A stretch of 64,000 bases of DNA, from assembly GCF_019175365.1 (NCBI RefSeq), contig NZ_CP059572.1, positions 992,001 to 1,056,000 on the forward strand, read 5' to 3'. Below the pieces are notes generated by a model. That model saw nothing but the letters and a program-made list of their open reading frames with translations, was not told the DNA's origin and searched no databases. This DNA comes from Actinomadura graeca. GTDB lineage: Bacteria > Actinomycetota > Actinomycetes > Streptosporangiales > Streptosporangiaceae. Every line of letters begins with the position of its first letter. The stretch's first letter is position 1. The translations under genes were made by a program, and so were the position numbers. Below, piece by piece: positions 15,044 to 25,300 of this stretch.

Positions 15044-16549
15044 TTAGCGCCTTATCGGCGATTCGGTAGCCGGATTTACCCGAGGACGAGGGGGCGTTGA
15101 CGGTCGGTCCTGCCCCACGAGGCCGTGGTCGGTGAGCTCCCAGAAGTGGCGTCGGCTTGGCCTGGCGAGCTGGTAGAGCGCCTTGTAGGCGGCGACGCTC
15201 ATCAGACCCCAGTAGAGCGGGACGGTCACCATCGTGCGCACGGCCGGGAACAGGCCGCGCTCCATGCACCCGGCCATCGCGCAGTAGATCATCAGGAGGT
15301 TGCCGACGATCATCGTGGTGACGCCGCCGTAGAGGGTCAGGGGCGCGAACATCGGCTGGATGTGGCGGGTGCCGGTGCAGAGGTAGACCAGCGTCAGCGT
15401 CCAGAAGAACGGGTTCACCAGGGTGGTGAGCGCCGGGAAGCCCATCGTGAGGTGGAAGGCGAGGGTCCGCCTCGTCCCCAGCTGGCGCCACAGCAGCACC
15501 GGGTGGCGGGTGTGGACGAGCCACGTCTGCAGGTAGCCCTTGATCCAGCGGCTGCGCTGGCGGATCCAGTTGCCGAGCCTGCTGTTGGCCTCCTCCTCGG
15601 TGACCGAGGCCATCATGCGCACCTCCCAGCCCCGGCGCGCGATGCGGATGCCGAGGTCGGCGTCCTCGGTGACGTTGTAGGGGTCCCAGCCGCCGAGCGC
15701 CGCGAGGGCGTCGCCGCGGAAGTGGTTGGACGTGCCGCCGAGCGGGATCGCGAGGCGCAGGCGGTCGAGACCGCGCAGCCAGAGGCCGAAGGTGGTGGCG
15801 TACTCGGCGGCGAAACATCGGGTCAGCCAGTTGGTCCAGGGGTTCCAGTACTGGAGTTCGGCCTGGACGCACACCACCCGGTCGGGCTGGGAGCGGAACG
15901 CCCGCACCGCCTTGCGGAGCTGGTCAGGGTCGGGACGGTCCTCGGCGTCGTAGATGACCACGAACTCGCCGCGCGCCCTGGCGAGCCCGACGTTGCACGC
16001 CTTCGGCTTCGTGCGGGGCAGGGACGGGGGGATGCGCACGACCTCGAACGGCGGGCCCAGGCCGGGCAGCGCGGCCCGGGTCTCCTCGTCGTCGTCCTCG
16101 ATCAGCAGGAGGATCTGGAGCCGGTCGGCGGGATAGTCCAGCCGCCCGAGCCGGTCGAGCAGCTCCGGCAGCACGTTCGCCTCGCGGTAGAGCGGGACCA
16201 GGACGGTGTAGACGGGCAGTTCGCCGTCCGGGAGGGGCGGCGTCCCGTCCTCCCCCGGATCGGCCGGCCGCGACGTCCAGGCCGCGGCCACCATCGCCGC
16301 CCGGAAGACCAGCGACAGCAGGTAGACGGCGGTGACCACGGTGACCGCCGTCTCGGCCAGCCGGCCCGGCGGCGGCCCGAGGCCCGCCGTCACATGCAGG
16401 ACGGACACGGCGCCGACGGCGGTGACCAGGACGGCGGCGACGGCCACCTGTCCGCGGCTCAGCACCCGCCGGGCGCTCAGCCCGTCATCCAGCGGCGTGA
16501 TCGGGACGGACGGGGCGGACGACCCGAGCGCGGTCCCCGTCAGCGTCAT
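15044..16549 (-). CDS. Family 2 glycosyltransferase, cellulose-synthase-like
   Basis: A 501-residue processive GT2. Cytosolic catalytic motifs are visible: PLYREANVLPELLDRL, YDAEDRPDPDQLR (the D-x-D-type acidic pair), TEDADLG and the product-binding QRSRW at the QxxRW position. Two N-terminal and about three C-terminal membrane helices flank it. It would build a polysaccharide or glycolipid at the membrane from a nucleotide sugar. It starts at ATG 16549, overlapping the upstream gene by 4 bp, so both are made together. Confidence 0.88.
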   Translation of the reverse strand: MTLTGTALGSSAPSVPITPLDDGLSARRVLSRGQVAVAAVLVTAVGAVSVLHVTAGLGPPPGRLAETAVTVVTAVYLLSLVFRAAMVAAAWTSRPADPGEDGTPPLPDGELPVYTVLVPLYREANVLPELLDRLGRLDYPADRLQILLLIEDDDEETRAALPGLGPPFEVVRIPPSLPRTKPKACNVGLARARGEFVVIYDAEDRPDPDQLRKAVRAFRSQPDRVVCVQAELQYWNPWTNWLTRCFAAEYATTFGLWLRGLDRLRLAIPLGGTSNHFRGDALAALGGWDPYNVTEDADLGIRIARRGWEVRMMASVTEEEANSRLGNWIRQRSRWIKGYLQTWLVHTRHPVLLWRQLGTRRTLAFHLTMGFPALTTLVNPFFWTLTLVYLCTGTRHIQPMFAPLTLYGGVTTMIVGNLLMIYCAMAGCMERGLFPAVRTMVTVPLYWGLMSVAAYKALYQLARPSRRHFWELTDHGLVGQDRPSTPPRPRVNPATESPIRR

Positions 16550-18888
16550 GGCGTGCCCGCCCGGCGGTAGACGCGCTGGTCCGCGTCCTGGTAGACGAGG
16601 GCGTAGCCGCGGAGCGCCGACGGGTCGCCGCGCAGCGTGCGCCAGGTCCGGTCGGGCGAACCGGCGAGGGTGCGGGCGTAGATCCAGCGGACGCGGCTGT
16701 CGGCCGGATCCGCCAGGGCCCGCTCCCACAGGCGGAAGCTCCCCTCGTAGAGGACCCGCCCCATCGGGACCCGGGACCCGAAGGCGACCTGCTCGTTCCC
16801 GTGGTTCTCCATCAGGACGGTGCCGCCGTCGTAATGGGCCCGCAGCCACCGCGCGGCGTCGCGGGCGCGCTGCCCGGGGGCGGCGTCCTTCCAGCCCAGC
16901 GGCTCGGCGAGGGTCGCGGTCCCGGGCACCGCGACCACGGTGGCGGCCACGGCGGCCGCCGCGGCGGCGCGTACGCGCCCGAGCATCCGCGGCCTGGAGG
17001 GCAGCAGGGACACCGGGTACCCGGCGAAGACCGCCACCGCCAGCGCCATCACCAGCCCGAACCGGACGTTGTAGAAGTGCCCGTGGACCTCGGGGACGTG
17101 CAGCGGACGCTGCCCGCTGAAGAGGGCGTAGACGAAGAACGGCGCGAAGACCAGCAGGACGTAGGGGGCGACGGCGGACGGCCGCAGCCGCAGCCGCCAC
17201 CCGTAGGCGGCCAGCCCCGCCAGGGCCGCCGCGAGCGCCGGATAACCGAGATCGTGGACGACGGCCATGGCGTACGTCCGCGCCGAGGCGGCCAGGGCAC
17301 CGACATTCTCGTCCCCGGCCATGACCCAATTCGAGGGTTTCGCATATTCGCCGGAATACCAGAAGAAAGGGTCACCGAAGATCACATAGGCCCATCCCGT
17401 CCAGGCCGCGATACCGCTGAAGGCCACGATCGCGAAAAAGGCGAGGTGCGCTTCCAGATAGGCGTATCCCTTCCGGCGCCGCAGCGCGGTGTAGCCGACG
17501 ACGGCGAGGACGGCCACCGCCAGCAGCCAGCCCTCGTAGCGGGTCAGGGTGGCCGCCGCGGTCGCCGCCGACGCCATCGCCAGCCGCGGAAGGCGCCCGC
17601 CGTGGCACCACGCCTGGAGGTGGTGGACGGCCGCCGCGATGCAGGCGAACAGCAGCAGCTCGGTCATCGGGGTGCTCTGCATGTACAGCACGTTGGCGTT
17701 GAGGGCGAACAGCCCGGCCGCGGCGGCGCCCGCGGCGCGGTCGCGGGGACGCGGCGCCGGGCGGGTGTGGCCCGCCGCCATCCAGAGCGCGATCAGGTAG
17801 ACGTACCGCACCGTGATCACGTAGCCGAGCGCCGAGATCGCGGTGCCGCCGAGCCCGGAGTGGAAGAGGGCGTCCTGCCAGGTGAGCGGCAGGTCCAGCA
17901 GGTGCGGCAGGGGGAGCCACACCGCGCCGAGCTGGGCCGCGCCCGCCGTCGGGCTGTCGATCACCCGGCGGGCGATGAGCAGGTGCGAAACGGCGTCGTC
18001 GTAGGCCAGCACGGTCCCGAGACCGAGGTGGTGCAGGAGCGCCCCGGCCGACAGGACGGCCGCCGCCAGCGTCACCAGCGTCAGCACCGGGTCCCCCGGG
18101 TCGAACGCCCACCGCGCCCAGCGCAGGCCGTGGCCGTCCCGGACCAGGCCGCGGTGGACCCGCGCCAGGCTCAGCAGAGACCGGGCGATGACCCAGGGCG
18201 AGGCGCCGGTCGGACGGCCGTGCACGCGCGGGTGGTGATCGACCGGGTGCTCGATGACCCGCGCGCCCCGCTTGCCGATCTTGGCGAGCAGCTCCGGGTC
18301 GATGGCCGCGGCGTCGCCGACCAGGACCAGGTCCTCCAGCAGCCACCGGTCGAGCAGCTTGTAGGCGCAGTCGACGTCGCGGCTCCGCGTGCCCAGCAGC
18401 AGCCGGCTGACCAGCGTCCACAGGCGCCCGCCGGCCCGGCGCGCCGGCGGGTCGGCGCGCCTGCGCCGGAACCCGGTCACGGCGTCGGCCCGCTGCTCCC
18501 GCCTGGCCAGCAGCATCGCGGGCAGGTCGGCGGCCTTGAACTGGCCGTCGGAGTCGGTCAGCAGCAGGAGCCGCAGGTCGGTCCGGGCCAGCGCGACGGA
18601 GATCCCGGTGCGGACCGCCGCGCCGTAGCCCCGGTTGCGCTCGTGCCGCGCCCCGATGACGCGGTCCGGGTACCGCTCGACCAGGTCGTCCAGGACCCGG
18701 CCGGTGGCGTCGGCGCTGCCGTCGTCGACCACCACGATCCGGTGGTCGTGGCCCGCCCCCTCCAGCGTGGTCAGGAAGTCCCGCACGGTCGCGGCCAGGT
18801 TCTCCGCCTCGTGGTAGGCGGGCATGACGACGACCACGCCGTCCCGGGCGGCGCGCATTCCGGGCGATGGTCGCTCCGCCGTCGTCAC
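16546..18888 (-). CDS. GT2 glycosyltransferase fused to a GT-C type membrane domain
   Basis: A 780-residue fusion. The first 240 residues are a dolichyl-phosphate-mannose synthase-like GT2 (VVVVMPAYHEAENLAATVRD, IVVVDDGSADAT, LLLLTDSDGQF). From about residue 265 on it has about ten hydrophobic helices and a soluble C-terminus, resembling GT-C family mannosyl or arabinosyl transferases that use polyprenyl-phosphate donors. The fusion could make a lipid-linked sugar and use it. The first TM block includes YDDAVSHLL, like the catalytic acidic loop of GT-C enzymes. It is translationally coupled to the next GT2. Confidence 0.85.
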   Translation of the reverse strand: MTTAERPSPGMRAARDGVVVVMPAYHEAENLAATVRDFLTTLEGAGHDHRIVVVDDGSADATGRVLDDLVERYPDRVIGARHERNRGYGAAVRTGISVALARTDLRLLLLTDSDGQFKAADLPAMLLARREQRADAVTGFRRRRADPPARRAGGRLWTLVSRLLLGTRSRDVDCAYKLLDRWLLEDLVLVGDAAAIDPELLAKIGKRGARVIEHPVDHHPRVHGRPTGASPWVIARSLLSLARVHRGLVRDGHGLRWARWAFDPGDPVLTLVTLAAAVLSAGALLHHLGLGTVLAYDDAVSHLLIARRVIDSPTAGAAQLGAVWLPLPHLLDLPLTWQDALFHSGLGGTAISALGYVITVRYVYLIALWMAAGHTRPAPRPRDRAAGAAAAGLFALNANVLYMQSTPMTELLLFACIAAAVHHLQAWCHGGRLPRLAMASAATAAATLTRYEGWLLAVAVLAVVGYTALRRRKGYAYLEAHLAFFAIVAFSGIAAWTGWAYVIFGDPFFWYSGEYAKPSNWVMAGDENVGALAASARTYAMAVVHDLGYPALAAALAGLAAYGWRLRLRPSAVAPYVLLVFAPFFVYALFSGQRPLHVPEVHGHFYNVRFGLVMALAVAVFAGYPVSLLPSRPRMLGRVRAAAAAAVAATVVAVPGTATLAEPLGWKDAAPGQRARDAARWLRAHYDGGTVLMENHGNEQVAFGSRVPMGRVLYEGSFRLWERALADPADSRVRWIYARTLAGSPDRTWRTLRGDPSALRGYALVYQDADQRVYRRAGTP

Positions 18889-19264
18889 GGGGCCGTTTTC
18901 CGAACACAGATCATGGCAATTCCCTACAATGGCGGTCCGTCGTTCCGTGCCCCCTTCTTTTCGCGCGGCGGCACCGGTTCCCCATCCTCGCGCCGATCAC
19001 TTCCGGCGGCATTGCCCGGCGGCCAAACCCGAGCAAAGATCGGCCGCGGGGGCACCGGTGCCGCCATGACAGGGCCCGGATCTCCGGAACGGCCGTCCCG
19101 CCCTCCGCGGGCACGGCGGGGGCGGTGACGGCCGGGCGCCGCCCGGACACGGGAGGCCGCCCGGGTCTTGTCATATACGATTTCGTGTATGTAATCTCAT
19201 ACGAACGATCGGGGGCGCAGCGACGGAACGGCGCCGTGCGGGCGCCGGGGAAGGCGAAACGCGC
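18889..19264. other. Intergenic region between divergent GT and symporter operons
   Basis: No convincing gene is present. It holds the candidate promoter and operator of the symporter operon at 19168-19204 and lower-GC sequence upstream of the GT operon around 18905-18960. Confidence 0.6.
19168..19204 (+). promoter_or_regulatory. Putative promoter and operator of the symporter operon
   Basis: TTGTCA (19168-19173) and TAATCT (19192-19197) are 18 bp apart. The spacer contains a near-perfect inverted repeat, CATATACG (19172-19179) and CGTGTATG (19184-19191), with one mismatch, and a further ATACGA follows at 19199-19204. The dyad overlaps the promoter, which fits repression. The regulator is unknown; no regulator gene is adjacent on the upstream side. 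Confidence 0.5.
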
Positions 19265-19582
19265 ATGACCGATTCGCACGATTCCGAGCACACCGGCACC
19301 CGTGTCGCGGAGGACGCGCACCTCGCGGAGGAGACGCACCTCGCGGAGCACGACGCCGCCATCGCACGGCACAAACGCCTGGTCCTCACCGCCGCGGCGG
19401 CCACGTTCCTGCTGTTCATGGCCTTCCCGGTCACGACCTCGTTCACCGGGGCGCTGGACGGGGTCGTCCACGGCATCGGGATCGGCTACGCCGCCGGCCT
19501 CGCGGTGATCGTGGCCCCCGTCCTCGCGGCCATCGCCTACCGCAGGTGGGCCGCGCGTCCCGGCCGGGGGGTGCGGCGGTGA
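19265..19582 (+). CDS. DUF485-like small membrane protein of the symporter operon
   Basis: A 105-residue protein with an acidic, histidine-rich N-terminus and two hydrophobic segments (about 42-60 and 70-92). It resembles the DUF485 proteins encoded immediately before ActP/MctC-like symporters. It overlaps the next gene by GTGA, so production is coupled. It probably assists folding or activity of the transporter; this is inferred from position. Confidence 0.75.
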   Translation: MTDSHDSEHTGTRVAEDAHLAEETHLAEHDAAIARHKRLVLTAAAATFLLFMAFPVTTSFTGALDGVVHGIGIGYAAGLAVIVAPVLAAIAYRRWAARPGRGVRR

Positions 19583-21111
19583 ACCGCACGGCGGTCCTGA
19601 TCGTCCTCGCCCTGATCGCGGTCACGCTCGTGCTCACGGCGCGGGCCGCGCGGCGCAACAAGGACACCGACGACCACTACGTGGCGGGCGGCCGTGTCGG
19701 CGGCTGGCAGAACGGCCTCGCGCTCGCCGGCGACCAGCTGTCGGCGGCCTCGTTCCTCGGCATCACCGGCGCCGTGGCGCTGACGGGCTTCGGCGGGTTC
19801 TACCTGGCCGTCGGCGTGCCCGCCGCGTACCTGCTGATGCTCATGGTGATCGCCGAGCCGCTGCGCAACCTCGGCCGGTACACGCTCGCGGACGCGGTGG
19901 CGGCACGGTTCGAGGGACGCGGCCTGCGCGTCGCGATGGCGGTGTCCACCCTGGTCATCAGCATCATCTACATGGTGATCCAGTTCGTCGGGGCGGGGCT
20001 GCTCGCGCAGTTGCTGCTCGGCGTGGACTTCCCGGTCGCGGTGCTGGTCGTCGGCGCGCTGATGACCGTCTACACCTTCCTCGGCGGGATGGTCGGGACG
20101 ACCTACATCCAGGTGTTCAAGGCCGGCGTGCTGATCGCCACGATCCTGCTGCTCCTGGTCCTGCTGACGGTGCGGACCGGCGGCGACGTCCTCGGCTCCA
20201 TGCGGGACGCCGCCGCGCGGTTCGGGGACGGCGCCGTCGCGCCCCACCGCGGCGGGACGGCGGCCTCGCTGGAGACGGTGTCGCTGACCATGGGGATGGT
20301 GCTCGGCATGATGGGCCTGCCGCACGTGATGGTGCGGTTCCTGACCGTCCGGGACGCCCGCGCCGCCCGTGACTCGGCGCAGGTCGCGATGTGGATCTTC
20401 GCCGGGTTCTTCGCCGTCCTGCCGGTGTTCGGCTACGCGGCGTTGAACCTCGTGGGCCGGCAGCGGATCGTGACCGACAACAAGGCCGGGAACCTCGCGG
20501 CGCCGCGGCTGGCCGAGGAGCTCGGCGGCAACCTGCTCTTCGCCGTCACCGCGAGCGTGGTGATGGTGACGATCCTCGCGGTGCTCGCGGGCCTCGCCAT
20601 CGCCTCGTCGGGCGCGATCGCCCACGACCTGTACACGACCGTGCTCAGGCGCGGGCGGGTCTCGCCGCGCGGCCAGCTCGTCGTCGGCCGCCTCGCCGGG
20701 GTCGCGATCTCGCTGGCGGCCATCCTGCTCGCGCTGTGGGCGAAGGACCTCAACATCGCCTTCCTCGGCAACGTCGCCTTCGCGGTCGCCGCGAGCACGA
20801 CGATGCCGGTGCTGGTGCTGACCATCTACTGGCGCGGCCTCACCCGGTACGGGGCGGTGGCCGGGCTGCTCGGCGGGCTGGTGTCCTCGGTCGGGCTCGT
20901 CCTCGTCGGGCCGGACGTGCTCGGCGACGGCCACCTGTTCCCGCTGTCGATCCCGGCGCTGGTGTCGGTGCCGGCCGGGTTCCTGTGCGCCTGGGCCGCC
21001 AGCCTCGTCACCCGGAACCGGAAGGATGCCGCGGGCCGCCCCTACGACGAGCTGGCCCGGCGCGCGTTCCCGATGCGTCGCGGCCCCGGGACCGCGACGG
21101 CCGCCGGGTAG
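19579..21111 (+). CDS. Sodium:solute symporter, acetate/monocarboxylate type
   Basis: A 510-residue sodium/solute symporter with about 13 hydrophobic helices. LAGDQLSAASFLGITGAVAL and GMMGLPHVMVRFLTV are signature segments of the ActP/MctC acetate and propionate branch, and YTFLGGMVGTTYIQVFK is the sodium-site region. It would import short-chain carboxylates with sodium. GTG 19579 overlaps the DUF485-like stop. Transcription likely starts at the promoter near 19168. The gene does not neighbour acetyl-CoA synthetase, so acetate is a family-level guess. Confidence 0.85.
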   Translation: MNRTAVLIVLALIAVTLVLTARAARRNKDTDDHYVAGGRVGGWQNGLALAGDQLSAASFLGITGAVALTGFGGFYLAVGVPAAYLLMLMVIAEPLRNLGRYTLADAVAARFEGRGLRVAMAVSTLVISIIYMVIQFVGAGLLAQLLLGVDFPVAVLVVGALMTVYTFLGGMVGTTYIQVFKAGVLIATILLLLVLLTVRTGGDVLGSMRDAAARFGDGAVAPHRGGTAASLETVSLTMGMVLGMMGLPHVMVRFLTVRDARAARDSAQVAMWIFAGFFAVLPVFGYAALNLVGRQRIVTDNKAGNLAAPRLAEELGGNLLFAVTASVVMVTILAVLAGLAIASSGAIAHDLYTTVLRRGRVSPRGQLVVGRLAGVAISLAAILLALWAKDLNIAFLGNVAFAVAASTTMPVLVLTIYWRGLTRYGAVAGLLGGLVSSVGLVLVGPDVLGDGHLFPLSIPALVSVPAGFLCAWAASLVTRNRKDAAGRPYDELARRAFPMRRGPGTATAAG

Positions 21112-21147
21112 CACGGGCTCCCCGGCGCCCGCCGGCGGCGGTGGCGG

Positions 21148-22128
21148 TCAAGGCGGGGCCGCCCCGCAGGCGATCAGCCTGGGGCGGGCGTCGGGGTTGT
21201 CGGCCAGCCACGGGAGCTCGGCGATGTGCCGCCGGACGACCGGCTCGTACATCTCGTGGTAGCTCCTGTGCAGGATGTCGATCTCTTCGGGGGTCACGGT
21301 GGCCGTCCGCCAGCGCAGGACGAGGTGGGCGTCGGTGGCGCGGCCGGCGAGCGCGACGACGGTGATGCCCTCGGCAGGCTGCCAGGTGGGCGAGACGAGC
21401 GCGATGGCGAACCCGGCGGCGACGAAGCCCGCCATGCCGTTGGCGTCGACGTCGTGGTAGCGGAACCGGGGCGAGAACCCGGCGGCCTCGCACGCCGAGC
21501 GCAGCATGGCGGTGCCGCCGTCGTCGCCGCCCTGCGGCGGGATCCACGTCTCGTCCGCCAGGTCGGCCAGCTCGATGCGCCCGCGTTTCGCGAGGTGGTG
21601 GGTGGAGGGCAGCGCGACCCCGCAGGGCTCGATGCTGATGATCCGCTCGTCGGTCCCGGGCGGGCACGCCGGCGCGTGGTGGTCGGTGACCCGGCCCATG
21701 AACACGACGTCGACCTGGTCGTTGGCGAGCAGATGGTTGAGGACGCCGCCGGAGTAGTCGAGGCTGGTGCTGACCGTCCGGCCCAGCGGCCCCGTCTCCA
21801 GGCGCCGCAGCCATTCCCCCAGCAGGATGCTCGGGTGGGTGCCGAGCCGCAGCCCGGTCCGCGTGCCGTTGGTGCGGGCGGTGGCGAGCAGGTCGTCCAT
21901 GTCGGCCAGCACGCCGCGGGCCCGGGACAGGACGTGCCGTCCCAGCGCGGTGGGGGCGATGCCGTCCGGGCCGCGGTGGAACAGCGGGCCGCCGAACGCC
22001 TGCTCGATCCGGCGGAGCTGGGCGCTCAGCGTCGGCTGGGAGACGCCGAGGTCGGCGGCGGCGCGCGTGATGCTGCCCGCCTCGGCGATCCGGCTCAGCA
22101 CGCGCAGGTGGCGCAGTTCAACCTGCAT
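21148..22128 (-). CDS. LysR-family transcriptional regulator
   Basis: A 326-residue LysR regulator. The N-terminus VELRHLRVLSRIAEAGSITR and VSQPTLSAQLRRIEQAFG form the winged helix-turn-helix, followed by a substrate-binding domain. ATG 22128 gives the canonical MQVELRHL start. It is divergent from the large secreted peptidase at 22333 and may control it, though no clear operator stands out in the 204-bp gap. Longer open frames on this strand are antisense artefacts. Confidence 0.85.
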   Translation of the reverse strand: MQVELRHLRVLSRIAEAGSITRAAADLGVSQPTLSAQLRRIEQAFGGPLFHRGPDGIAPTALGRHVLSRARGVLADMDDLLATARTNGTRTGLRLGTHPSILLGEWLRRLETGPLGRTVSTSLDYSGGVLNHLLANDQVDVVFMGRVTDHHAPACPPGTDERIISIEPCGVALPSTHHLAKRGRIELADLADETWIPPQGGDDGGTAMLRSACEAAGFSPRFRYHDVDANGMAGFVAAGFAIALVSPTWQPAEGITVVALAGRATDAHLVLRWRTATVTPEEIDILHRSYHEMYEPVVRRHIAELPWLADNPDARPRLIACGAAPP

Positions 22129-22332
22129 AGCCGGGAAGCTATGCCCAATTGCGAGGGTCCGCAAGAGCGCATCACCTGTCACTCTCGTCTTCGCAGACGC
22201 GACAATTCGCCACCCGTGCGCGCTCCCGTCACCGAACCGCGCCCCTTCTTCCGCGCCGGGGCAGGTCGTCGCGTCGGCCGCCGCCCCGACCCCGCGGGGC
22301 GGCCACCCCCCGCCCCATGGAGGCATGCGGCT

Positions 22333-25300
22333 GTGAAAGGCAAATTCCTTCTGGTGACCGTTCTGGTCGCCGCGCTCACGGTCACCGGCATGGCGGCCCT
22401 CGCCATGTCGGCCCCCGCGAGCAGCCCGAGACCCGGCGCCGATCCGAAGGCGGCCGCGATGGCGTCGGCGGACCGGCTGGTCGGCGGACGCGTCGCCGAG
22501 CTGCGCGCCGGGAAGGACGAGAAGTTCGTCCGGACCCAGGTGGTCGGCACGCCCTGGGACCAGTACTACGTCGCCTACGAGCGCACCTACCGCGACCTGC
22601 CCGTGGTCGGCGGCGACTTCGTCGTCGCGACCGACGCCAAGGGCCACGTGCGCACCGTGTCGGTGGCGCAGAAGCAGCGGATCGCGGTCGGCGTCGCCCC
22701 GAAGGTCGGCGCGGACACGGCCGCCGGCCGGTCGCGCACGGCGCTGACCAAGCCGGACGGCCAGCGGCTCAAGCCGCGTCTGGTCGTGCACGCGCTGGCC
22801 AAGCCCCGGCTGGCGTGGGAGACGGTCGTCTCCGGCCGCGACGGCAAGCAGATGAGCCGCAAGAAGGTCTACGTCGACGCCCTGACCGGCAAGCGCTTCG
22901 ACGAGCAGGAGACCATCTACGCGGGCACCGGCACCGGTGTCTGGGAGGGGTCGAACCTGACCATCGGCACCACCCAGTCCGGCGGCTCCTACACGATGAA
23001 CGACCCGGGCAGGCCCGGTCTCTCGTGCGCCGACTACAGCACCGGCCAGGTCCTCTCCGGGCCCGACGACGTCTGGGGCAGCTCGTCCAAGACCGACAAG
23101 GAGTCCGGCTGCGTGGACGTCATGTACGCCGCCGCCGGTTTCTGGGACCTGCTGAAGACCTTCGGGCGGACCGGCCTGCAGAACGGCCGGTGGGCCCCGG
23201 CGAAGGTCGGCCTCAACGACATCAACGCCTACTGGACGGGCAACGAGGCCAACTTCGGCTTCAACGAGCGGAACGAGTGGATCACCGCGACCGACGTGGT
23301 GGACCACGAGTTCGGCCACGCGCTGGACAACTTCACCCCCGGCGGGATCTCCGGCGGGGGCACGCAGGAGTTCGTCGGCGACGTCTGGGGAGCGGCCGCC
23401 GAGCACTTCCTGAACAACCGCGTCGACACCCCCGACTACACCGTCGGCGAGATGGTCGACCTGGTCGGGCAGGGCCCGATCCGCAACATGTACAACCCGT
23501 CGCTGGTCGACAACGACCCGAACTGCTACTCCTCCTCCGTGCCGAACATGGAGGTGCACAAGGCGGCGGGACCGGGCAACCACTGGTTCTACCTGCTCGC
23601 CGAGGGCTCCAACCCCGGCGGTGGCAAGCCGAGCAGCCCGATCTGCCAGGGCGGTCCCTCGTCGGTGACCGGGATCGGCGCCCTGAACGCGGCGAAGATC
23701 TTCTACAACGCGATGCTGCTGAAGACCTCCGGCACCGACTACGCCCGGTACCGGACGCTGACGCTGACCGCGGCGAAGAACCTCGACCCGACCTGCAACT
23801 GGTACAACAAGGTCAAGGACGCCTGGAACGCCGTCCAGCTCGGCGCGCAGTCCGGCGAGCCGTCCTGCTCCGCCGCCGGCAACGACTTCTCGCTGACGGT
23901 GTCGCCCGGCACCGGCTCGATCAAGGCCGGCGAGTCGGCGCGCACCACCGTCAACACGACCGTCACCGGAGGCGAGTCCCAGCCGGTCGACCTGACCGCG
24001 ACGGTCTCCCCCGCCGACTCCGGGCTGAGCGCGGCCTTCGACCCGGCACGGGTCCAGGCCGGCAACACCTCCACCCTCACCATCACGGCCGGTGAGAAGG
24101 CACGCGCCGGGTCGTACACGGTCACCGTGAACGCCGCCGGCGGCAGCACGCACACCGCCTCGTACACCGTCGAGGTCACCGGCGCGCCCACCACGGCGGC
24201 CGCGCCCAACATCAACATCGAGAACGTCAAGGCCCACCTCCAGCAGCTCCAGACGATCGCCTCCGGCAGCGGCGGCAACCGGCGCTCCACGAGCTCCGGC
24301 TACACCGGGTCGGTGTCCTACATCGAGGGCAAGCTGAAGGAGGCCGGGTTCACCGTGGCCCGGCAGGCGTGCACCTCCGGCTGCACCGGCGGCGCGGGAC
24401 CCAACCTGATCGCCGACTGGCCCGGCGGCAGCGACAGCACCGTCTACATGTTCGGCGCCCACCTCGACAGCGTCGCCGCGGGCCCGGGCATCAACGACAA
24501 CGGCTCGGGGTCGGCGGCCCTGCTGGAGGTCGCGCTCGAACTGGCCAAGAACAAGCCCACCATGCTCAACCATGTGCGGTTCGGCTGGTGGACCGACGAG
24601 GAGCAGGGCCTGCGCGGCTCGCAGTTCTACGCCAGCCGCCTGCCCACCGCCGAGCGGTCGAAGATCAAGGGCTACTTCAACTTCGACATGATCGGCTCGC
24701 CCAACGCCGGCTACTTCATCGACTACATCACCACGCCGCTGGCGGCGAACCTGAAGGGGTACTTCGACTCCATCAACGTGCCGACGGAGGAGGTCAACGA
24801 GTGCTGTAGCGACGACGGCTCCTTCCGCAACATCGGGATCCCCACCACGACCCTGTCGACGGGCGCGGGGGAAAGGAAGACCGCGGCGCAGGCGCAGAAG
24901 TGGGGCGGCACCGCCAACCAGGCGTACGACCGCTGCTACCACCAGTCCTGCGACAGCTACCCCGGCAACATCAACACCACCGCGCTGGACCGCAGCGCCG
25001 ACGCGATCGCGTTCGCGCTCTGGAAGGTCGCCGTGGGCGGCCAGGCACCGCCCGCCAAGCCGCTGTCGGCGGCGCCTGACGTCCCTGTCGAGAACGTCAA
25101 GGCGCACCTGCAGCAGCTGCAGACGATCGCGACGGCCAACGGCGGCACCCGCCGCTCCACCGGCGCCGGCTACACCGGCTCGGTGTCCTACATCGAGGGC
25201 AAGCTCAAAGAGGCCGGGTTCACCGTGGCCCGCCAGCCCTGCACCTCCGGCTGCACCAGCGGCGCCGGACCCAACCTGATCGCCGACTGGCCCGGCGGCA

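Noticed and set aside
13167..15872. A 901-codon open frame including the protease-nuclease gene
   Set aside because: The extension beyond about 14999 overlaps the GT2 gene on the same strand in another frame and has no domain.
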